Positions 62,122-64,000 of a stretch of 64,000 nt of DNA are shown piece after piece. This DNA comes from Roseibium album (GTDB lineage Bacteria; Pseudomonadota; Alphaproteobacteria; Rhizobiales; Stappiaceae): the NCBI RefSeq assembly GCF_001404515.1, contig NZ_CXWE01000005.1, positions 496,001 through 560,000 on the forward strand, written 5' to 3'. The notes under the pieces were generated by a model that searched no databases, was not told the origin of the DNA, and saw only the letters and a list, made by a program, of their open reading frames with translations. The stretch's first letter is position 1, and every line of letters begins with the position of its first letter. The position numbers were made by a program, and so were the translations under genes.

Positions 62122-62694
62122 TCAGAGGTTTTCGACGTTTACGCCGAATGTAACTGCACCGATTGCTTCGCCGCTGGCCGGGTCGACGACAGTTACGCTG
62201 ACCTGGCTCTGCAGGGTCTGGGTACTGTCGTCTTCTTCCAGCTCGCTGATGTGAACGGCACCTTTGCCGGCAGAATATGTATCCTTCCACTTGGCTTCAT
62301 CACCTTGCCAGTAGTCCGACGTGACATCGCTCTGACCGACATTCAGGCCCTTGCCGTCCATGACGAAAATTTCCGTGAAGAGGCCATCGCTGCCTTCCTG
62401 GACTTCAGCCAGATAACCAGACAGGGGCTTGTCAAGAATGGCATCGATCATGGGCTGATCAACGGCCTCCGCTTCAGCGCGCCAGGTCTTGTCCAGTTCG
62501 TCGATCTTTGCCTGATCAAAAGAACCTGTCTCGCCGTTCTGAGCCTTTACAGCTGCGATAACTTCGCTGGAAGACGCGATTTCCGCAATCTTTCCGGTAG
62601 CCAGCGTTTTGAGCTCGCTTTCAAATTCGTTTGCGGATGCGGCGCCTGCGAACAGAAAGCCGATTGCGGTGGCGGTAAGAAGAAGGTGTTTCAT
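62122..62694 (-). CDS. Periplasmic Cache/PDC-like single-domain protein
   Basis: A 190-aa protein with a signal peptide (residues 1-21, ending ASA). The mature protein has a helical start (ELKTLATGKIAEIASSSEVI) followed by FTEIFVMDGKGLNVGQSDVT, SDYWQGDEAKWKDTYSAGKG and a final VVDPASGEAIGAVTFGVNVE. This order fits a single PDC/Cache sensor domain like those in chemoreceptors, but without any membrane or signalling part. It precedes the chemoreceptor gene on the same strand and probably shares its operon. It may be a soluble ligand-binding partner. Confidence 0.7.
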   Translation of the reverse strand: MKHLLLTATAIGFLFAGAASANEFESELKTLATGKIAEIASSSEVIAAVKAQNGETGSFDQAKIDELDKTWRAEAEAVDQPMIDAILDKPLSGYLAEVQEGSDGLFTEIFVMDGKGLNVGQSDVTSDYWQGDEAKWKDTYSAGKGAVHISELEEDDSTQTLQSQVSVTVVDPASGEAIGAVTFGVNVENL

Positions 62695-62878
62695 TGACTA
62701 CTCCCAAGTTTCTTGTCTCGGGAAATGCTGGCTCGTGCGCATTAAAATTCTATGTATGGATTATTGTTTTCTTGAAACAACTGTACAGAAAGTCAGAAAA
62801 AATGAGATATACTGACAATTTACACAATAGAATTTACTTTTATTCTCTATCTATGATTGCAAAATACAATCATTGATG

Positions 62879-62902
62879 AAAAAGGGCGCGAACGCCCTTT
62901 TT
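62879..62902 (-). terminator. Rho-independent terminator of the His-rich protein gene
   Basis: A perfect 10-bp stem, AAAAAGGGCG (62879-62888) with CGCCCTTTTT (62893-62902), loop CGAA; on the minus strand it ends in a run of T. It lies just after the stop of the gene ending at 62914. Confidence 0.88.
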
Positions 62903-62913
62903 AGGTGCATGCC

Positions 62914-63672
62914 CTAATTCACACTTCCGGGCAGGCTGAGATCGCCTGACGCTACGTCAAAAACATTCACAACACAAAGCAGAGGCGCGTGAACGTTCTG
63001 GTTGACGCGGAGAGCAGATGTAACCCCGTCATATGACATGCCTTCCATCGATACACCTTCGTCGAAAGAAACATTGATCGTAATTTCAGGTCCCTCAAGA
63101 ACGGGCGAAAATCCGGGACTGTCGATATAGAGCGGAAGACCGGGCCAGGTCGCGGGCATTTTCGGCGCGGCGCCATCCGGAATGTCCTGTACAGACAAGG
63201 AGCCCTCTCCGCAGCTTTCGTTGGGAGCAAGAACCACCCAGTGCGAATGCCACCTGGCACCGTCATTGGCGACATCACCGTCACCGTCTTCATCATAGAG
63301 CGGTGTGTCGTCGAAATCCGGATGACTGGTCGCGACAAGTGCCAGGATACCCTCGCCTCCCTCGAACCCGACGCTTTCCGGCGGCAACGATGTCGGCCAG
63401 ACATAAGCCTCGACAGGCGCTCCGGCCAGTTGACCGGCAGCCTGCGGTATCGTTCCCCCTGCCGACCCTTTGAGGGTCATGTGAAATGTCACGACCCGGC
63501 CCTTGCGGTGAACATGGGCGGCCAGGATGTCGTAGTTCGGATCTATGTCGCCTTTTTCGCTCGAAAGGACAGCACCGTCCTGATGCAGCGCCTGATGATC
63601 GTGGTCACCGCCTGCAAGAGCGACTGCCGGCATTCCGGCAAGAAGCAAACCACCAATAAATGTTTTCAGCAT
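62914..63672 (-). CDS. Exported His-rich protein of unknown function
   Basis: A 252-aa protein from the ATG at 63672, preceded by GGGAG; a start at 63702 would add ten residues. The signal peptide spans about 1-20 (ending ALA), and the mature start GGDHDHQALHQ is His-rich. Further possible metal sites are AAHVHRKGRVVTFHM, an EF-hand-like DEDGDGDVANDG segment near residue 140, and ARWHSHWVVLAPNE. Two cysteines occur in ESCGEG and LLCVVN. I do not recognise the family. It diverges from a MarR gene with a strong inverted repeat between, so it is probably under MarR control. Confidence 0.65.
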   Translation of the reverse strand: MLKTFIGGLLLAGMPAVALAGGDHDHQALHQDGAVLSSEKGDIDPNYDILAAHVHRKGRVVTFHMTLKGSAGGTIPQAAGQLAGAPVEAYVWPTSLPPESVGFEGGEGILALVATSHPDFDDTPLYDEDGDGDVANDGARWHSHWVVLAPNESCGEGSLSVQDIPDGAAPKMPATWPGLPLYIDSPGFSPVLEGPEITINVSFDEGVSMEGMSYDGVTSALRVNQNVHAPLLCVVNVFDVASGDLSLPGSVN

Positions 63673-63705
63673 GAGTGATACTCCCTGTTTCAAGAATGTC
63701 ATCTT

Positions 63706-63752
63706 AATAGTAGCGAGTCGAAACTATTGCAAGTTTAATTTCGACTCGCTAC
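63706..63752. promoter_or_regulatory. Operator candidate for the MarR regulator
   Basis: A perfect 14-bp inverted repeat: GTAGCGAGTCGAAA (63710-63723) and TTTCGACTCGCTAC (63739-63752), separated by 15 bases. The left arm is itself inside a palindrome, AATAGT (63706-63711) with ACTATT (63723-63728) around a CGAGTCG centre. It lies between the divergent starts at 63672 and 63762, where a MarR dimer pair could repress both genes. Confidence 0.8.
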
Positions 63753-63761
63753 ATTTCACAC

Positions 63762-64000
63762 ATGAGTGAGCACAAAAATTCACAGGTGATCCGGGATCTG
63801 ATTGATCGGCTCTCGCGATTGAATGCGGCTGAAGACTGGAATGGCCCGTTGAACCCGTCGCAATTCGCAGCGCTGTCTTACCTGGCGCGTGCCAACAGAT
63901 TTTCGCGCGCACCTTCTCATGTCGCCGAGTACCTCGTGACGACGCGGGGAACAGCGTCCCAAACCCTGAAGGCACTCGCGCGCAAGGGTCTGATTTGCGA
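63762..64000 (+). CDS. MarR family transcriptional regulator (partial, cut by window end)
   Basis: The first 79 residues of a regulator, starting MSEHKNSQVIRDLIDRLSRLN. LNPSQFAALSYLARANRFSR and APSHVAEYLVTTRGTASQTLKALARKGLI form the helix-turn-helix of the MarR family with the recognition helix in TRGTASQTLKALA. The wing and the C-terminal dimer helices lie beyond 64000. The operator-like repeat is ten bases upstream of the ATG, so the gene is probably autoregulated. Confidence 0.85.
   Translation, partial: MSEHKNSQVIRDLIDRLSRLNAAEDWNGPLNPSQFAALSYLARANRFSRAPSHVAEYLVTTRGTASQTLKALARKGLIC

Noticed and set aside
1..64000. tRNA or rRNA genes, insertion sequences, phage genes, CRISPR arrays
   Set aside because: Reading the intergenic regions showed no cloverleaf with CCA end, no transposase or integrase frames, and no spaced repeats. 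A covariance-model search would be needed to exclude small RNAs.

Overview
The window is a stretch of chromosome from an alphaproteobacterium. It most resembles a marine Hyphomicrobiales of the Roseibium/Labrenzia/Stappia kind. This is inferred from a ClpS2-type N-degron adaptor, an Omp25/Omp31-like barrel, DUF1402 and DUF1176 proteins, a petP/petR-like MarR plus response-regulator pair, and both TAXI-TRAP and BMP-type ABC importers. I see no rRNA, tRNA, CRISPR array, transposase or prophage.

Layout. 0-10.9 kb: clpS2, a chalcone-isomerase-fold exported protein, a GPH-type symporter, DUF1402 and DUF1176 exported proteins, an MBL hydrolase, a cold-shock protein with a long Gly/Arg repeat domain, a GNAT, rlmJ, an exported unknown, RNase T2 and a GST-like protein. 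11.0-15.8 kb (minus): an RND pump with its adaptor. 16-18 kb: an outer-membrane barrel diverging from a Ca2+/Na+ antiporter. 18-22 kb: uvrC, an EEP-family hydrolase and tdk.

22.2-27.1 kb is the most unusual block. It holds an RsbW-like GHKL protein, an STAS antagonist, two paralogous periplasmic solute-binding-like proteins sharing four cysteines, and a membrane sensor with a SpoIIE/PP2C phosphatase output. It reads as a partner-switching pathway fed by dedicated periplasmic receptors, with no sigma factor or transporter permease in the cluster. It is followed by a convergent Na/Pi cotransporter-family protein and a TAXI-TRAP importer.

32.2-35.4 kb: a HlyU-family protein, pgsA, moaD, moaE and a Bcr/CflA-type efflux protein. 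35.7-40.3 kb looks accessory: a serine hydrolase, a headless SDR remnant, a lipocalin-like protein, and a PhoD-like metallophosphatase paired with an unrecognised protein that has a possible papain/NlpC-like His...Cys arrangement. 40.7-47.7 kb: ilvE, a MarR/response regulator/histidine kinase set, a CsaA-like protein, a TetR-like protein, proC, a YbjN protein and a UbiK-like factor. 47.9-53.7 kb: lgt, a MidA/NDUFAF7-like methyltransferase, pgeF, a metal-site-less M24 protein, a lipoprotein and prs.

53.9-59.9 kb: a BMP-type nucleoside/nucleobase ABC importer with a cytosine-deaminase-like amidohydrolase, so probably nucleobase scavenging. 59.9-62.7 kb (minus): a chemoreceptor with a small periplasmic Cache-like protein. 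62.9-64.0 kb: a His-rich periplasmic protein diverging from a MarR regulator cut by the window end, with a perfect 14-bp inverted repeat between them that is a strong operator candidate.
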